64,000 bases of DNA from Methylobrevis albus (GCF_015904235.1 NZ_JADZLT010000050.1:124001-188000); one strand, 5' to 3'; positions 1 to 8,706 are shown, numbered from the stretch's first letter. The notes: a model not told the origin generated them from the letters alone. A program made the numbers and translations.

Positions 1-3
1 TCG

Positions 4-1227
4 TCAGGCCTCCGGCGCCGGATGGGCCGGGACGAGGCGGCCGGGGTTGAGGATGCCGAGCGGGTCGAACTGCGCCTTGAGGCGGGCGGCGAGCGCCGCG
101 AGCGCCGGCGGCTGCGGCTCGAACACCGGGATGCGCAACCTCGCATCGGCCGAGGCACGCACCAGCGTGGCGTGGCCGCCGCCGGCGGTGGCGACGGCTG
201 CACGGAGGACGGTTGCGCCGAGATCCGGCGCCGCGGCTTCGGGAACCGCCACCCAGACGAGGCCGCCGCCCCAGTCTAGGAAGCTCGCGGCGCCGAGCGC
301 GTCCGCTGCCGCGGTAATCGCCGGTCCGGCGCTGGGCGCGACCGAGACGCGCCAGACGGCGGCGTCGCTGCCGACGAAGGGTACGACGTCACGGATGCCG
401 CGCCAGAGCGCGGTGCTCGGCTCCGCGTCCAGCTTCTCGGCATGGCCGAAGGCGCGGAGGTTTGCAGTCAACCGGTCGAAGCGGTCGTGCACCGAGGGCG
501 CGATGCCGTCGAGGCGGATCAGCGTCGCGGCGCCGGGAAGGCCGAGCGTCTTCGCCAGGGCCGCCGGCAGGTGCGCGGCGCCGGAGACATCGACCGGCGC
601 GCCCAGCGCCGCCGACATCGCCGCGACGGCGCGCCCGGCATCGAGGCCGGCGAGCAGCAGCGTCGCCTCGGTCGCGGCCGCCGGCAGCACCTTGAGGCTG
701 AGTTCGGTGAAGACGGCGAGCGTGCCGTAGGCGCCGGTGAGGCCCTTGGAGAGGTCGTAGCCGGTGACGTTCTTGACGACGCGCCCGCCCGACTTGAACG
801 CCTCGCCGCGCCCCGAGACAGCGTGGACGCCGAGCACATGGTCGCGTGCGGCCCCGGCCTTGATCCGGCGCGGGCCGGAAAGGCCGGTGGAGACGATGCC
901 GCCGATGCTGCCCTCCCCCGCCGGCCGGCCGAGCAGCGGGCCGAAGTCCGGCGGCTCGAAGGCGAAGGCCTGGCCTTCATTGGCGAGCAGCGCTTCCAGT
1001 TCCGCCATGCCGGCGCCGGGCTGCACGGTCAGCACGAGTTCGTCCGGCTCGTAGAGCACGATGTCGTTCAGCGCGGCTGTGTCGAGAACGGCGTCGGCCG
1101 TCACGGGGCGACCGAGCCCGCGCTTGCTGGCGCCGGACACGACTTCCAGCGTCGTGCCGGCGGCGACCGCGCCGGCGACGGCGGCGAGCACCTCCGCCGC
1201 GCTTCTCGTCTCGATCCGCTCCGTCAT
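4..1227 (-). CDS. glcE: Glycolate oxidase FAD-binding subunit GlcE
   Basis: The 407-residue protein is a short PCMH-type FAD-binding subunit of the three-part glycolate dehydrogenase GlcDEF, which oxidises glycolate to glyoxylate at the membrane. The FAD-domain signature is seen around residues 103-118 (GEGSIGGIVSTGLSGPRR lies there), and the very conserved GlcE stretch KNVTGYDLSKGLTGAYGTL spans residues 152-170. Length fits the family. It follows glcD by 40 nt on the same strand, so the two are probably co-transcribed. The iron-sulphur subunit GlcF normally comes next and would lie just beyond the left edge, since glcE stops at base 4. Confidence 0.93.
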   Translation of the reverse strand: MTERIETRSAAEVLAAVAGAVAAGTTLEVVSGASKRGLGRPVTADAVLDTAALNDIVLYEPDELVLTVQPGAGMAELEALLANEGQAFAFEPPDFGPLLGRPAGEGSIGGIVSTGLSGPRRIKAGAARDHVLGVHAVSGRGEAFKSGGRVVKNVTGYDLSKGLTGAYGTLAVFTELSLKVLPAAATEATLLLAGLDAGRAVAAMSAALGAPVDVSGAAHLPAALAKTLGLPGAATLIRLDGIAPSVHDRFDRLTANLRAFGHAEKLDAEPSTALWRGIRDVVPFVGSDAAVWRVSVAPSAGPAITAAADALGAASFLDWGGGLVWVAVPEAAAPDLGATVLRAAVATAGGGHATLVRASADARLRIPVFEPQPPALAALAARLKAQFDPLGILNPGRLVPAHPAPEA

Positions 1228-1267
1228 CGCGCCATCCGTCGTTTTTCCAGCTTTCAGGTGCCGCCGC

Positions 1268-2764
1268 TCAGAACCGCGGGATGTCCGCGAACGGCAGCCG
1301 GCCGGCGTGGACGTGCATCCGGCCGAGTTCGGCGCAGCGGCGCAGTTGCGGGAAGACCTTGCCGGGGTTGAGCAGATGATCGGCGTCGAAGGCGCATTTC
1401 ACCCGCATCTGGTGGTCGAGGTCGGCCTCGCTGAACATCACCGGCATCAGGTCGCGCTTCTCGATGCCGACGCCGTGCTCGCCGGTGAGCACGCCGCCGA
1501 CCTTGACGCAGAGCCGCAGGATATCGGCGCCAAACGACTCGGCGCGGTCGAGTTCGCCGGGGATGTTGGCGTCGTAGAGGATCAGCGGGTGCAGGTTGCC
1601 GTCGCCGGCGTGGAAGACGTTGGCGACGCGCAGGCCGTAGCGCGCCGACATCTCCTGCATCCCGGTCAGCACCTCGGGCAGCTTTTTCCGCGGAATGGTG
1701 CCGTCCATGCAGAGGTAGTCGGGCGAGATGCGGCCCGCCGCCGGGAACGCCGCCTTGCGGCCGGCCCAGAAGGCGAGGCGTTCCTCGGGCGTCACAGAGA
1801 TGCGGATCGTGGTGGCGCCGTTCTCCCGGACGATCGCCTCGACCTCGCCGATCAGGTGGTCGACCTCGACCTCCGGCCCGTCGAGCTCGACGATCAGCAG
1901 CGCCTCGGCGTCGCGCGGATAGCCGACGGCGACGAAATCCTCGGCGGCATTGATCGCCGGCCGGTCCATCATCTCCATGCCGCCGGGGATGATGCCGGCG
2001 GCGATCACCGCGGCGACGGCGCGGCCGGCGTCTTCGGAGCTGGAAAAGCCGACCAGCAGCGCCCGCGCGGTTTCCGGCGCGCGCAGGATGCGCACGGTGA
2101 CTTCGGTGACGACGCCGAGCAGGCCCTCCGAGCCGATGACGAGGCCGAGCAGGTCATAGCCCTCGGGGTCGAGGTGGCGGCCGCCGAGGCGGACGACCTC
2201 GCCGGTGATCAGCACCAGCTCGACGCCGAGCACGTTGTTGGCGGTGAGGCCGTATTTCAGGCAGTGCACCCCGCCGGAGTTCTCCGCGACGTTGCCGCCG
2301 ATCGAGCAGGCGATCTGCGACGACGGGTCCGGGGCGTAGTAGAAGCCGCGGTGCTCGACGGCGCGGGTGATGGCGAGGTTGGTGACGCCGGGCTGCACCA
2401 CGGCGACACGGTCCTCGAAATCGACGTCGAGGATGCGGTTGAAGCGCATCATCGACATCAGCACGCCGTCCTCGAGCGGCAGCGCGCCGCCTGACAGCGA
2501 GGTGCCGGCGCCGCGCGGCACCAGCTTGACGCCTTCACGGTGACAATAGGCGAGGACGGCCGCGACCTCCGCCGTGGTGCGAGGCAGCACGACGACGAGC
2601 GGCGGCTGGCGATAGGCGGTGAGCCCGTCGCTCTCGTAGGGCTTCAGGCCGACGGAGCTCTCCACCACGCCCTCGGCGCCGACGATGCGGGTGAGCGCGG
2701 CGACAATCTCGCCGCGACGGCCGAGCACGGCCGCGTCGGGGACGGGCATCATGAGACCGGACAC
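1268..2764 (-). CDS. glcD: Glycolate oxidase catalytic subunit GlcD
   Basis: This 498-residue FAD-linked oxidase is the catalytic subunit of glycolate dehydrogenase. Residues 83-93 hold the FAD-pyrophosphate motif PRGAGTSLSGG. The C-terminal FAD-linked oxidase domain carries HAGDGNLH at 385-392 and GGVLTGEHGVG at 423-433, both typical of GlcD and D-lactate dehydrogenases of this family. Length is as expected. It is the first gene of the glcDE(F) unit and is divergent from a LysR gene starting at 3050. The adjacency to GlcE separates it from stand-alone lactate or hydroxyglutarate dehydrogenases. Confidence 0.94.
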   Translation of the reverse strand: MSGLMMPVPDAAVLGRRGEIVAALTRIVGAEGVVESSVGLKPYESDGLTAYRQPPLVVVLPRTTAEVAAVLAYCHREGVKLVPRGAGTSLSGGALPLEDGVLMSMMRFNRILDVDFEDRVAVVQPGVTNLAITRAVEHRGFYYAPDPSSQIACSIGGNVAENSGGVHCLKYGLTANNVLGVELVLITGEVVRLGGRHLDPEGYDLLGLVIGSEGLLGVVTEVTVRILRAPETARALLVGFSSSEDAGRAVAAVIAAGIIPGGMEMMDRPAINAAEDFVAVGYPRDAEALLIVELDGPEVEVDHLIGEVEAIVRENGATTIRISVTPEERLAFWAGRKAAFPAAGRISPDYLCMDGTIPRKKLPEVLTGMQEMSARYGLRVANVFHAGDGNLHPLILYDANIPGELDRAESFGADILRLCVKVGGVLTGEHGVGIEKRDLMPVMFSEADLDHQMRVKCAFDADHLLNPGKVFPQLRRCAELGRMHVHAGRLPFADIPRF

Positions 2765-2846
2765 GCGGCGCTCCCTCGTCGTGGAATTCTTGGTCCGCCC
2801 GGCGGCGCCGGTCGCGACGATTCGTCAAATCACGCCGGCGCCTCCG

Positions 2847-2899
2847 GTGCAATATTGAGGAGAGCACCGATGGTTGCACTAAGGTCGCAAGTGTTGCAC
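2847..2899. promoter_or_regulatory. TTGCAC-box array between glcD and lysR
   Basis: Three copies of the same hexamer lie in the divergent intergenic region: GTGCAA (inverted) at 2847-2852, TTGCAC at 2874-2879 and TTGCAC at 2894-2899. The two direct copies are 20 bp apart, about two helical turns, which suits a LysR tetramer. The array is seen directly. That it is the operator for the flanking LysR protein is inferred from its position. Confidence 0.45.
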
Positions 2900-3049
2900 G
2901 CAAATGCGGATGGCATTGCGGAATCCACTCGGGCAACAGGAGGGGACCGTCCGGCTGCACCGGCCGGGGCACTGGACGAAAGCCGGCAAAGCCTTATGTC
3001 TCGGCCCTGACGGGATCGAGTGCCTCTTGAGCCTGCGGGACCCACCGTG

Positions 3050-3985
3050 ATGTCGGATATTGCCGATCTGGAAATCTTCGCCCGTGTCGTGACCGCCGGC
3101 AGCATGTCGGCGGCGGGCCGCGAAATGTCGCTCTCCCCGGCCGTGGTCTCCAAACGGATTCGCCGGCTGGAAGACCGCCTCGGCACCCGGCTCTTGCAAC
3201 GCACGACCCGCCAGATCGCGCTCACCGAGGCCGGCCAGGGCTTCTACGAGCGCATCGTCGCGGTGCTCGCCTCGATCGAGGATGCGGAAGCCTTCGTGTC
3301 GCGCCGCTCGGCGCAGGCGCGCGGTACGCTGAAGGTCTCGGCGCCGACCTCGTTCGGCCGCCTGCACATCGCGCCCTATCTCGGCACCTTCCTCGAGAAG
3401 AACCCCGATCTCGCGGTCAACCTGCTGCTCTCGGACGATTTCGTCGACGTGGTCGGCGACGGCTTCGACCTTGCGATCCGCATTGCCGAACTGCAGGATT
3501 CCAGCCTCGTCGTCCGCCGGCTCGCGCCGGCGCACCGGGTGCTGTGCGCGGCGCCCGGCTACATCGAGCAGCATGGCATGCCGCTCGACGTCGACGAACT
3601 CGCCCACCATGTCTGCCTCGCCGCGAGCCACCAGGACCCCTGGCGCCTCGAGGGGCCGCACGGGCCGGTCGCGGTGCGGGCGAGCGGGCCGGTGCAGACG
3701 AATTCCAGCGAGGTCGTGCGCGAACTGACCCTCGCCGGTGTCGGTATCGCGCTGCGCTCGACCTGGGACATCGGCCCCGATCTTTCGGCGGGCCGGCTGC
3801 AGGTGGTGCTGCCGCAGTACCGCGCCTCGCGGCACGTCGGCGTCTATGCGGTCTACCCGAGCCGGCGCTTCCTGCCGGCCAAGGTACGCGTCTTCATCGA
3901 CTATCTCGCCAGCCTCTACGGCCCCTCGCCCTACTGGGACCACGGGCTCGACGAGGTGCTGACGGTGCGCAACGCCGCCGAGTGA
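3050..3985 (+). CDS. LysR-family transcriptional regulator next to glcDE
   Basis: This 311-residue LysR-type regulator has an N-terminal winged helix-turn-helix (residues about 1-60, including MSAAGREMSLSPAVVSKRI and the following linker helix) and a C-terminal substrate-binding domain. I chose the ATG at 3050 over an in-frame GTG at 3020 because the LysR fold begins at once after it (SDIADLEIFARVV). It is transcribed away from glcD across a 285 bp gap holding repeated TTGCAC boxes, so it may control glycolate oxidation and itself; that role is inference. The sequence SPAVVSKRIRRLE is typical of the large CrgA-like LysR branch. Confidence 0.9.
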   Translation: MSDIADLEIFARVVTAGSMSAAGREMSLSPAVVSKRIRRLEDRLGTRLLQRTTRQIALTEAGQGFYERIVAVLASIEDAEAFVSRRSAQARGTLKVSAPTSFGRLHIAPYLGTFLEKNPDLAVNLLLSDDFVDVVGDGFDLAIRIAELQDSSLVVRRLAPAHRVLCAAPGYIEQHGMPLDVDELAHHVCLAASHQDPWRLEGPHGPVAVRASGPVQTNSSEVVRELTLAGVGIALRSTWDIGPDLSAGRLQVVLPQYRASRHVGVYAVYPSRRFLPAKVRVFIDYLASLYGPSPYWDHGLDEVLTVRNAAE

Positions 3986-4040
3986 GGCCGGGCCTTGCGC
4001 GCCTTGCGCAGGGTCGCGCCGTATGGGAAGGGGACGTGAA

Positions 4041-4059
4041 CGGGGGCCAATCGCCCCCG
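4041..4059. other. Short hairpin between lysR and rsmE
   Basis: CGGGGGC at 4041-4047 pairs with GCCCCCG at 4053-4059 around the 5-nt loop CAATC. There is no T-run, so it is not a clear intrinsic terminator. It lies 55 nt after the LysR stop and 37 nt before rsmE and may separate the two transcripts. Confidence 0.3.
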
Positions 4060-4096
4060 GCCCCATCTCACGATCCCATCCGAAGACGCAGTTGCC

Positions 4097-4846
4097 ATGG
4101 CCCATTCCGATTTCCGCACGCCGCGACTCTTCGTCGAGGTCCCGATCGTGCCGGGCACGGCGATCGCACTCGCCCGGGACGCCTCGAACTATCTCCTCAA
4201 CGTGCTCAGGCTCGAAGACGGCGCCGCCGTGCTCGCCTTCAACGGGCGTGACGGCGAGGCGCGCTGCAAGCTCACCCTGCTCGGCCGCAAGGCGGCGGCG
4301 CTGGTGCCGGAGGCGTTCATCCGGCCGCAGCCGCCGGCGCCCGACCTGCTCTACCTGTTCGCCCCGCTGAAGCACGCCCGGCTCGACTACATGGTGCAGA
4401 AGGCGGTGGAGATGGGCGTCGGCCGGCTCAGGCCGGTGATGACGCGGCACACCCAGGCGAGCCGGGTCAACCTCGAGCGGATGCGCGCCAACGTGGTCGA
4501 GGCGGCCGAGCAATGCGGCGTGCTGCACGTGCCGTCCGTCGACGCGGACACGACGCTCTCCCGGCTGCTCGACAGTTGGGAGACCGCCGAGCCCGGACGG
4601 CGGCTGCTGTTCTGCGACGAGGGCGAGGACACCACCAACCCGGTGCCGGCGCTCACCAGCCTCGGGCCAGGCCCGCTCGCGGTGCTGATCGGCCCGGAAG
4701 GCGGTTTTGCCGACGACGAGCGCGCGCGGCTGCGCGGCCTCGCCTTCGTGACGCCGATCCCGCTCGGCCCCCGCATCCTGCGCGCCGACACCGCCGCGGT
4801 CGCGGCGCTCGCGGTGGTGCAGGCGACGATCGGGGACTGGCGCTGA
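4097..4846 (+). CDS. rsmE: 16S rRNA (uracil-1498-N3)-methyltransferase RsmE
   Basis: RsmE is a SPOUT-class enzyme that methylates N3 of U1498 in the 30S decoding centre, using S-adenosylmethionine. The protein is 249 residues, as usual. Family motifs are EAAEQC at 135-140, the SAM-binding IGPEGGF at 198-204 and LGPRILRADTA at 223-233, which forms the trefoil knot. The N-terminal PUA-like RNA-binding part starts with the usual RLFV at residues 10-13. It is probably a separate unit from the LysR gene upstream. Confidence 0.95.
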   Translation: MAHSDFRTPRLFVEVPIVPGTAIALARDASNYLLNVLRLEDGAAVLAFNGRDGEARCKLTLLGRKAAALVPEAFIRPQPPAPDLLYLFAPLKHARLDYMVQKAVEMGVGRLRPVMTRHTQASRVNLERMRANVVEAAEQCGVLHVPSVDADTTLSRLLDSWETAEPGRRLLFCDEGEDTTNPVPALTSLGPGPLAVLIGPEGGFADDERARLRGLAFVTPIPLGPRILRADTAAVAALAVVQATIGDWR

Positions 4847-4912
4847 GACAAGGCGCCGCGGAACAGGCGCGAGGGGCTATACTCCCCGCGGCATGAACCG
4901 GAAGGACCGACC

Positions 4913-5419
4913 ATGAAGCGCATCGCTCTCCTCGCCGCCGCGGGAGGCCTCGCGGCCTGCCTGCTGCCCGGCGCGGCCCTCGCGGCGGCGGATGTCCGCG
5001 TCGCCGTCGCCGACTTCGTCTACCTCGACACCTCCGGCGAACCGCGTGACCAAGCCGCCGAGCATCTCGTCCGGCTCGACCTCTTCCGCGAGCGCATCGA
5101 ATCGGATCTCGGCGAGACCGGGCGCTTTTCGGTGGTGCAGCTTTCCTGCGGCAGCGAGGCGTGCAGCGCCGAGACGGTGGCGCCGGACGTGCTGGCGGCC
5201 GCGGCGTCGGCGGCCGGCGCCGACTATCTCGTCTTCGGCGGCATCCACAAGATGAGCTCGCTGATCCAGAACGGCCAGGTCGACGTGCTGGCGCTCGGCG
5301 ACGGCAAGATCGTGATGAGCCGCAAGATCAGCTTCCGCGGCGACACCGACGAGGCCTTCGACCGCGCCGGCGCGTTCATCGCGCGGGAAATGAACGACCT
5401 GCCCGAACTGACGCAGTAA
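4913..5419 (+). CDS. Secreted DUF2380-like protein
   Basis: This 168-residue protein starts with a clear signal peptide (MKRIALLAAAGGLAACLLPG, then ALAA near residue 24-27), so it should be periplasmic. An alternative is a lipoprotein if the LAAC at residues 13-16 is used as a lipobox. The mature part begins VRVAVADFVYLDTSGE and resembles alphaproteobacterial DUF2380 proteins of unknown function, which share folds with TolB N-terminal-like domains. Two cysteines, in the segment LSCGSEACSAE, could form a disulphide. It lies 66 nt after rsmE on the same strand. No function can be assigned. Confidence 0.72.
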   Translation: MKRIALLAAAGGLAACLLPGAALAAADVRVAVADFVYLDTSGEPRDQAAEHLVRLDLFRERIESDLGETGRFSVVQLSCGSEACSAETVAPDVLAAAASAAGADYLVFGGIHKMSSLIQNGQVDVLALGDGKIVMSRKISFRGDTDEAFDRAGAFIAREMNDLPELTQ

Positions 5420-5569
5420 GCCCCGGCGGCGGGCAGCGGGAATGTGATCGTTTCTCCCGATTGATCGCGGATCGGCCGGGGGCTAGTGTCCCGCTCCGCC
5501 GGCCCCCGGCGCGCCGGGATGCCTCCGGCCGCGCGACCGGCGGCAGGACCTGGGCACGAAGGCTTCCGC

Positions 5570-6943
5570 ATGGCGCGCGACACGTCGGACGATACCGCAC
5601 TCGAAAGCCGCGACCAGCTCGCCGCGCGCCTCGAATCGGGCAGCAAGCCGCCGGAGCAATGGCGGATCGGCACCGAGCACGAGAAGTTCGGCTTCTACCT
5701 CGCCGACCATTCCCCAGTGCCCTACGAGGGCGAGCGCGGCGTCAAGGCGCTGCTCGAGGGCATGGAGCGCCTGTGTGGCTGGGAGCCGATCGTCGATCGC
5801 GGCCTGATCATCGGCCTCGCCGACAACGCCGGCGGCGGCGCGATCAGCCTCGAGCCCGGCGGCCAGTTCGAGCTCTCCGGGGCGCCGGTCGAGAACCTGC
5901 ACCAGACCTGCAAGGAGACGTTCGGCCATCTCGCGCAGGTGCGCCAGGTCGCCGAACCGCTCGGCATCGGCTTCCTCGGCCTCGGCATGAGCCCGAAGTG
6001 GACGTTCGCCGAAACGCCGCACATGCCCAAATCGCGCTACGACATCATGAAGGCCTACATGCCGAAGGTCGGCACGCGCGGGCTCGACATGATGTTCCGC
6101 ACCTGCACCGTGCAGGTGAACCTCGATTTCGCCAGCGAAGCCGACATGGTGGCGAAGATGCGCGTCTCGGTGGCGCTGCAGCCGATCGCGACCGCGCTGT
6201 TCGCCAATTCCCCGTTCACCGAGGGCAAGCCGAACGGCAACCTTTCGGAGCGCTCCGAGATCTGGCGCGACACCGACAACGCCCGCTCCGGCATGATCCC
6301 GTTCGTGTTCGACGAGGGCTTCGGCTTCGAGCATTACGTCGACTGGGCGCTCGACATCCCGATGTATTTCGTGAAGCGCGGCGACACCTATCACGACGCG
6401 ACCGAGATCACCTTCCGCGAGTTCCTCGCCGGCGGCTTCCGCCACCGGATTCCCGGCGTGGTGCCGTCGATCGGCGACTGGGACAACCATCTCTCGACCC
6501 TCTTCCCCGAAGTGCGGCTGAAGCGCTTCCTCGAGATGCGCGGCGCCGACGGCGGCCCGTGGCGGCGGATCTGCGCCCTGCCCGCCTTCTGGGTCGGGCT
6601 GCTCTACGACGCCGATTCGCTCGCGGCCGCCGGCGAACTGGTCGCCGACTGGACGACCGAGGAGATGCAGGCGTTGCGCGACGGCGTGCCGAAGTCGGCG
6701 CTGAACACGCCGTTCCGCGGCGGCACCGCCCGCGACGTCGCCCGCCGCGCCGTGCAGATCGCACGCGCCGGCCTTGCCCGCCGCGCCCGGCTCAACAGCG
6801 GCGGCTACGACGAGACGCAGTATCTCGACCCGGTCGCCGAGACGCTCGCCACCGGCAAGACCCCGGCCGAAGTGATGCTCGAGCGCTTCCACGGCGAATG
6901 GAAGGGCGAGATCGACCCGGTGTTCGCCGCCTACGCCTACTGA
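5570..6943 (+). CDS. gshA: Glutamate-cysteine ligase, plant type
   Basis: This 457-residue protein is a class II (plant/alphaproteobacterial) glutamate-cysteine ligase, the ATP-dependent first step of glutathione synthesis in the cytosol. Motifs include RIGTEHEKFGF at 32-42 and LEPGGQFELSGAP at 94-106, which bind glutamate and Mg-ATP in the plant enzyme. I chose the ATG at 5570 over an upstream in-frame start at 5486 because the preceding 28 codons are low-complexity Pro/Ala/Arg and the family begins with a short leader like MARDTSDDT. EgtA of ergothioneine synthesis is related, but no egt genes are nearby. Confidence 0.92.
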   Translation: MARDTSDDTALESRDQLAARLESGSKPPEQWRIGTEHEKFGFYLADHSPVPYEGERGVKALLEGMERLCGWEPIVDRGLIIGLADNAGGGAISLEPGGQFELSGAPVENLHQTCKETFGHLAQVRQVAEPLGIGFLGLGMSPKWTFAETPHMPKSRYDIMKAYMPKVGTRGLDMMFRTCTVQVNLDFASEADMVAKMRVSVALQPIATALFANSPFTEGKPNGNLSERSEIWRDTDNARSGMIPFVFDEGFGFEHYVDWALDIPMYFVKRGDTYHDATEITFREFLAGGFRHRIPGVVPSIGDWDNHLSTLFPEVRLKRFLEMRGADGGPWRRICALPAFWVGLLYDADSLAAAGELVADWTTEEMQALRDGVPKSALNTPFRGGTARDVARRAVQIARAGLARRARLNSGGYDETQYLDPVAETLATGKTPAEVMLERFHGEWKGEIDPVFAAYAY

Positions 6944-7069
6944 GCGGTCGCCCTGCGGCGCCGGCCTGCGGCAAGCTTTTGCGCGTGCACCGAAAACGCC
7001 GTTTGACGTTGGCCTTGCGCCGGCCGATCATCGCGGCAAGCGGGATCGTTGGGGCGGAGGACGGCTCGG

Positions 7070-7807
7070 TTGTATACCTTCACGGATCTGATGCGGCAGG
7101 CGCAAGGCGGGCGCGCGGTCGAAAATTTCGCCGGCCAGTTCGGCGTGACGCCGGGCGATGTCGAGAAGCTGATGGCGACGCTGCTGCCGGTCTATGCGAT
7201 GGGCCTGCAGCGTAACGTGGCGCCGGCCGCCGACCCGTTCGGCTTCGTCGCCGCGCTGCGGCAGGGCCCGTTCAAGCTCGCCTTCGAAAGCTGGGAGGCC
7301 GCCGCCTCGAAGGTGGCGCAGGAAGCGGGCCGCGAGGCGCTGGAGCGCATTTTCGGCTCGAAGGAAATCGCGAAAGCCGTCGCCGACCAGGCGGCGCTGA
7401 TGACCGGCCTCACCACCGAACTCGTCAACCGCATGATGCCGATGCTGACGACGACGCTGCTCGGCGGCGTCGGGCGCGAAGTGGAGAAGACGCCGCTCGC
7501 GGCGATGATGGATCAGTGGGCGAAGGCGATGCCGGCGGGCTTCCAGGCCGGCATGCCCGCCGCCAAGCCGTCGGCGGCGCCGGAAAATCCCTTCGCCGTG
7601 CCGGGCAATCCCTTCGCGGACGCCGTCAGCGCGTTCTGGAAGGGCTACAGCGACGGCCCGGCCCCGGCAAAGCCCCCCGAACCGCCCCCCTCCCCGCTCA
7701 CCGAGGGCACCGCCGCGCTCGGCAAGCTGTTCGACGCCGGCCTCGAGATGCAGGAGACGAACCGCAAGGCGTTCGAGCGGATCATGGAGAGCTACCTGCC
7801 GAAGTGA
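7070..7807 (+). CDS. DUF937-like protein of unknown function
   Basis: The 245-residue protein begins with a DUF937-like helical segment (DLMRQAQGGRAVENFAGQFG, then VTPGDVEKLMATLLPVYAMGL), seen in many bacterial proteins of unknown function. The C-terminal third is Pro/Ala-rich and disordered-looking, then ends in a short helix. I chose the TTG at 7070 because CGGAGGA at 7055-7061 sits 8 nt before it; a second TTG at 7049 would include that ribosome-binding site in the coding region. It has no signal peptide and no recognisable catalytic motif. Confidence 0.75.
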   Translation: MYTFTDLMRQAQGGRAVENFAGQFGVTPGDVEKLMATLLPVYAMGLQRNVAPAADPFGFVAALRQGPFKLAFESWEAAASKVAQEAGREALERIFGSKEIAKAVADQAALMTGLTTELVNRMMPMLTTTLLGGVGREVEKTPLAAMMDQWAKAMPAGFQAGMPAAKPSAAPENPFAVPGNPFADAVSAFWKGYSDGPAPAKPPEPPPSPLTEGTAALGKLFDAGLEMQETNRKAFERIMESYLPK

Positions 7808-7833
7808 CGGCGCGGGATCCGTGATCGGAACAG

Positions 7834-7863
7834 AAAAAAGGCGGCCCACCGGAGCGGGCCGCC
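7834..7863 (-). terminator. Intrinsic terminator for the minus-strand DUF1127 unit
   Basis: GGCGGCCC at 7840-7847 pairs perfectly with GGGCCGCC at 7856-7863 around an 8-nt loop. Read on the minus strand, the stem is followed by six T residues (A-run at 7834-7839). This fits termination of transcripts arriving from 7983-8461. Confidence 0.8.
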
Positions 7864-7939
7864 AAGTCGACCGGCAGGGGGCCGGTAAGGCGGGGCGGGT
7901 CGGTCCCGCGGGGTGGTGCGGGAACGGCCGCCGAACTTG

Positions 7940-7966
7940 GGGGCGGCGCCGCGAAGGCGCCGCCCC
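7940..7966. other. Perfect 11-bp hairpin just after the YHS-like gene
   Basis: GGGGCGGCGCC at 7940-7950 pairs with GGCGCCGCCCC at 7956-7966 around GCGAA. It begins 16 nt past the stop of the minus-strand gene at 7983 and lacks a T-run. It could stabilise the 3' end of the DUF1127/YHS-like mRNA ahead of the true terminator at 7834-7863. Confidence 0.55.
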
Positions 7967-7982
7967 GGACCAGGACGCCGGG

Positions 7983-8213
7983 TCAGGCGGCGACCCGGCC
8001 GGGGGTGCGGTCTGCCGGGCAGGAGCGCGCCGGGACCGGGACGATACGCGCCGATTCGAACATCAGGATCGCCGCCAGGAACGCATCACGGCGTGCCGGG
8101 GTGGCGAAACCGACGACGGAGCCGCGGTAGAGCGTCAACGCATCGGGGGCGACGAGCCGGCCGGTGAGCGGGCAGACGTCGTTGATGCAGTCGTCGATCC
8201 GCAGCGTCGCCAT
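7983..8213 (-). CDS. Small YHS-like protein coupled to DUF1127
   Basis: This 76-residue protein has the layout of a small YHS-type metal-binding domain: CINDVCPLTG at residues 9-18, then DALTLYRGSVVGF at 24-36 and RDAF at 42-45. The usual second cysteine pair after GF is missing: residues 37-40 are ATPA, so classic four-cysteine metal binding is unlikely. Its ATG shares the A of the DUF1127 stop (TGATG at 8213), which points to translational coupling. It ends with Cys65 in a basic tail. The function is unknown. Confidence 0.75.
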   Translation of the reverse strand: MATLRIDDCINDVCPLTGRLVAPDALTLYRGSVVGFATPARRDAFLAAILMFESARIVPVPARSCPADRTPGRVAA

Positions 8214-8461
8214 CACCACCAGCCGTAGCTGGGCAGGGTCGGCTGGCTCGGCGCCGGGCCGATTTCGTCCCGCGTCAGGCCGATATCCTGCAGAAGCCGG
8301 TCGTCGAGCTCGTGCAGCGCGCGTTTGGTGCGGCGCATTTGCGCGTGCGACGACCAGTTTGCGACCACGCCGCCGGCGGTGCGCAGGAGCGTCGCCACGA
8401 AGGCGCCGGCCTGGAAGCCCGCGACGGGGCGGGTTGCCGTGGTCCTGATGATCGTCGTCAT
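8213..8461 (-). CDS. Small DUF1127 protein
   Basis: This 82-residue protein carries a DUF1127 motif near residues 43-68 (RRTKRALHELDDRLLQDIGL, then TRDEI). DUF1127 proteins are short, arginine-rich and found mostly in alpha- and gammaproteobacteria; in Agrobacterium a member binds RNA and affects phosphate handling and RNA turnover. GGAGT lies 8 nt before the ATG at 8461, which supports this start. It leads a two-gene unit with the YHS-like gene. A motif at 8600-8621 upstream matches one in front of the second DUF1127 gene. Confidence 0.82.
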   Translation of the reverse strand: MTTIIRTTATRPVAGFQAGAFVATLLRTAGGVVANWSSHAQMRRTKRALHELDDRLLQDIGLTRDEIGPAPSQPTLPSYGWW

Positions 8462-8599
8462 GGTCGTCACTCCGCAAGGCATGCGCGTGCCGCAACGCCT
8501 CTCTGGGCGGCGGTCGCCGGAAACCCGCCAATGTCCGGGGCGGGGGATCGGGTTGGTGGTGGGTGGGGACGAGGCAACCATGCCGCCGTCCGACTGATT

Positions 8600-8621
8600 G
8601 AACAAGCGAATGTTCCTGATG
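8600..8621. promoter_or_regulatory. Candidate LysR site upstream of DUF1127 (copy 1)
   Basis: GAACA at 8600-8604 and TGTTC at 8611-8615 form an inverted repeat, and CAAGCGAATGTTC at 8603-8615 nearly repeats CAACGAATGTT at 9220-9230. Both continue with a nearby ATG. The match is seen in sequence; its role as a LysR binding site is inferred. Confidence 0.4.
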
Positions 8622-8706
8622 GGATCCATTCGTCCTGTTGATGCATTGGAGCTCGAGAGAGGCGCCATGCCGGGGTGCCCGGCACGGCGAGGCTTGCTTT
8701 TGATCC

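Noticed and set aside
8462-8706. AbcR-type small RNA near the LysR gene
   Set aside because: Context suggested it, but I found no AbcR-like anti-Shine-Dalgarno loops followed by a T-tailed terminator in this gap.
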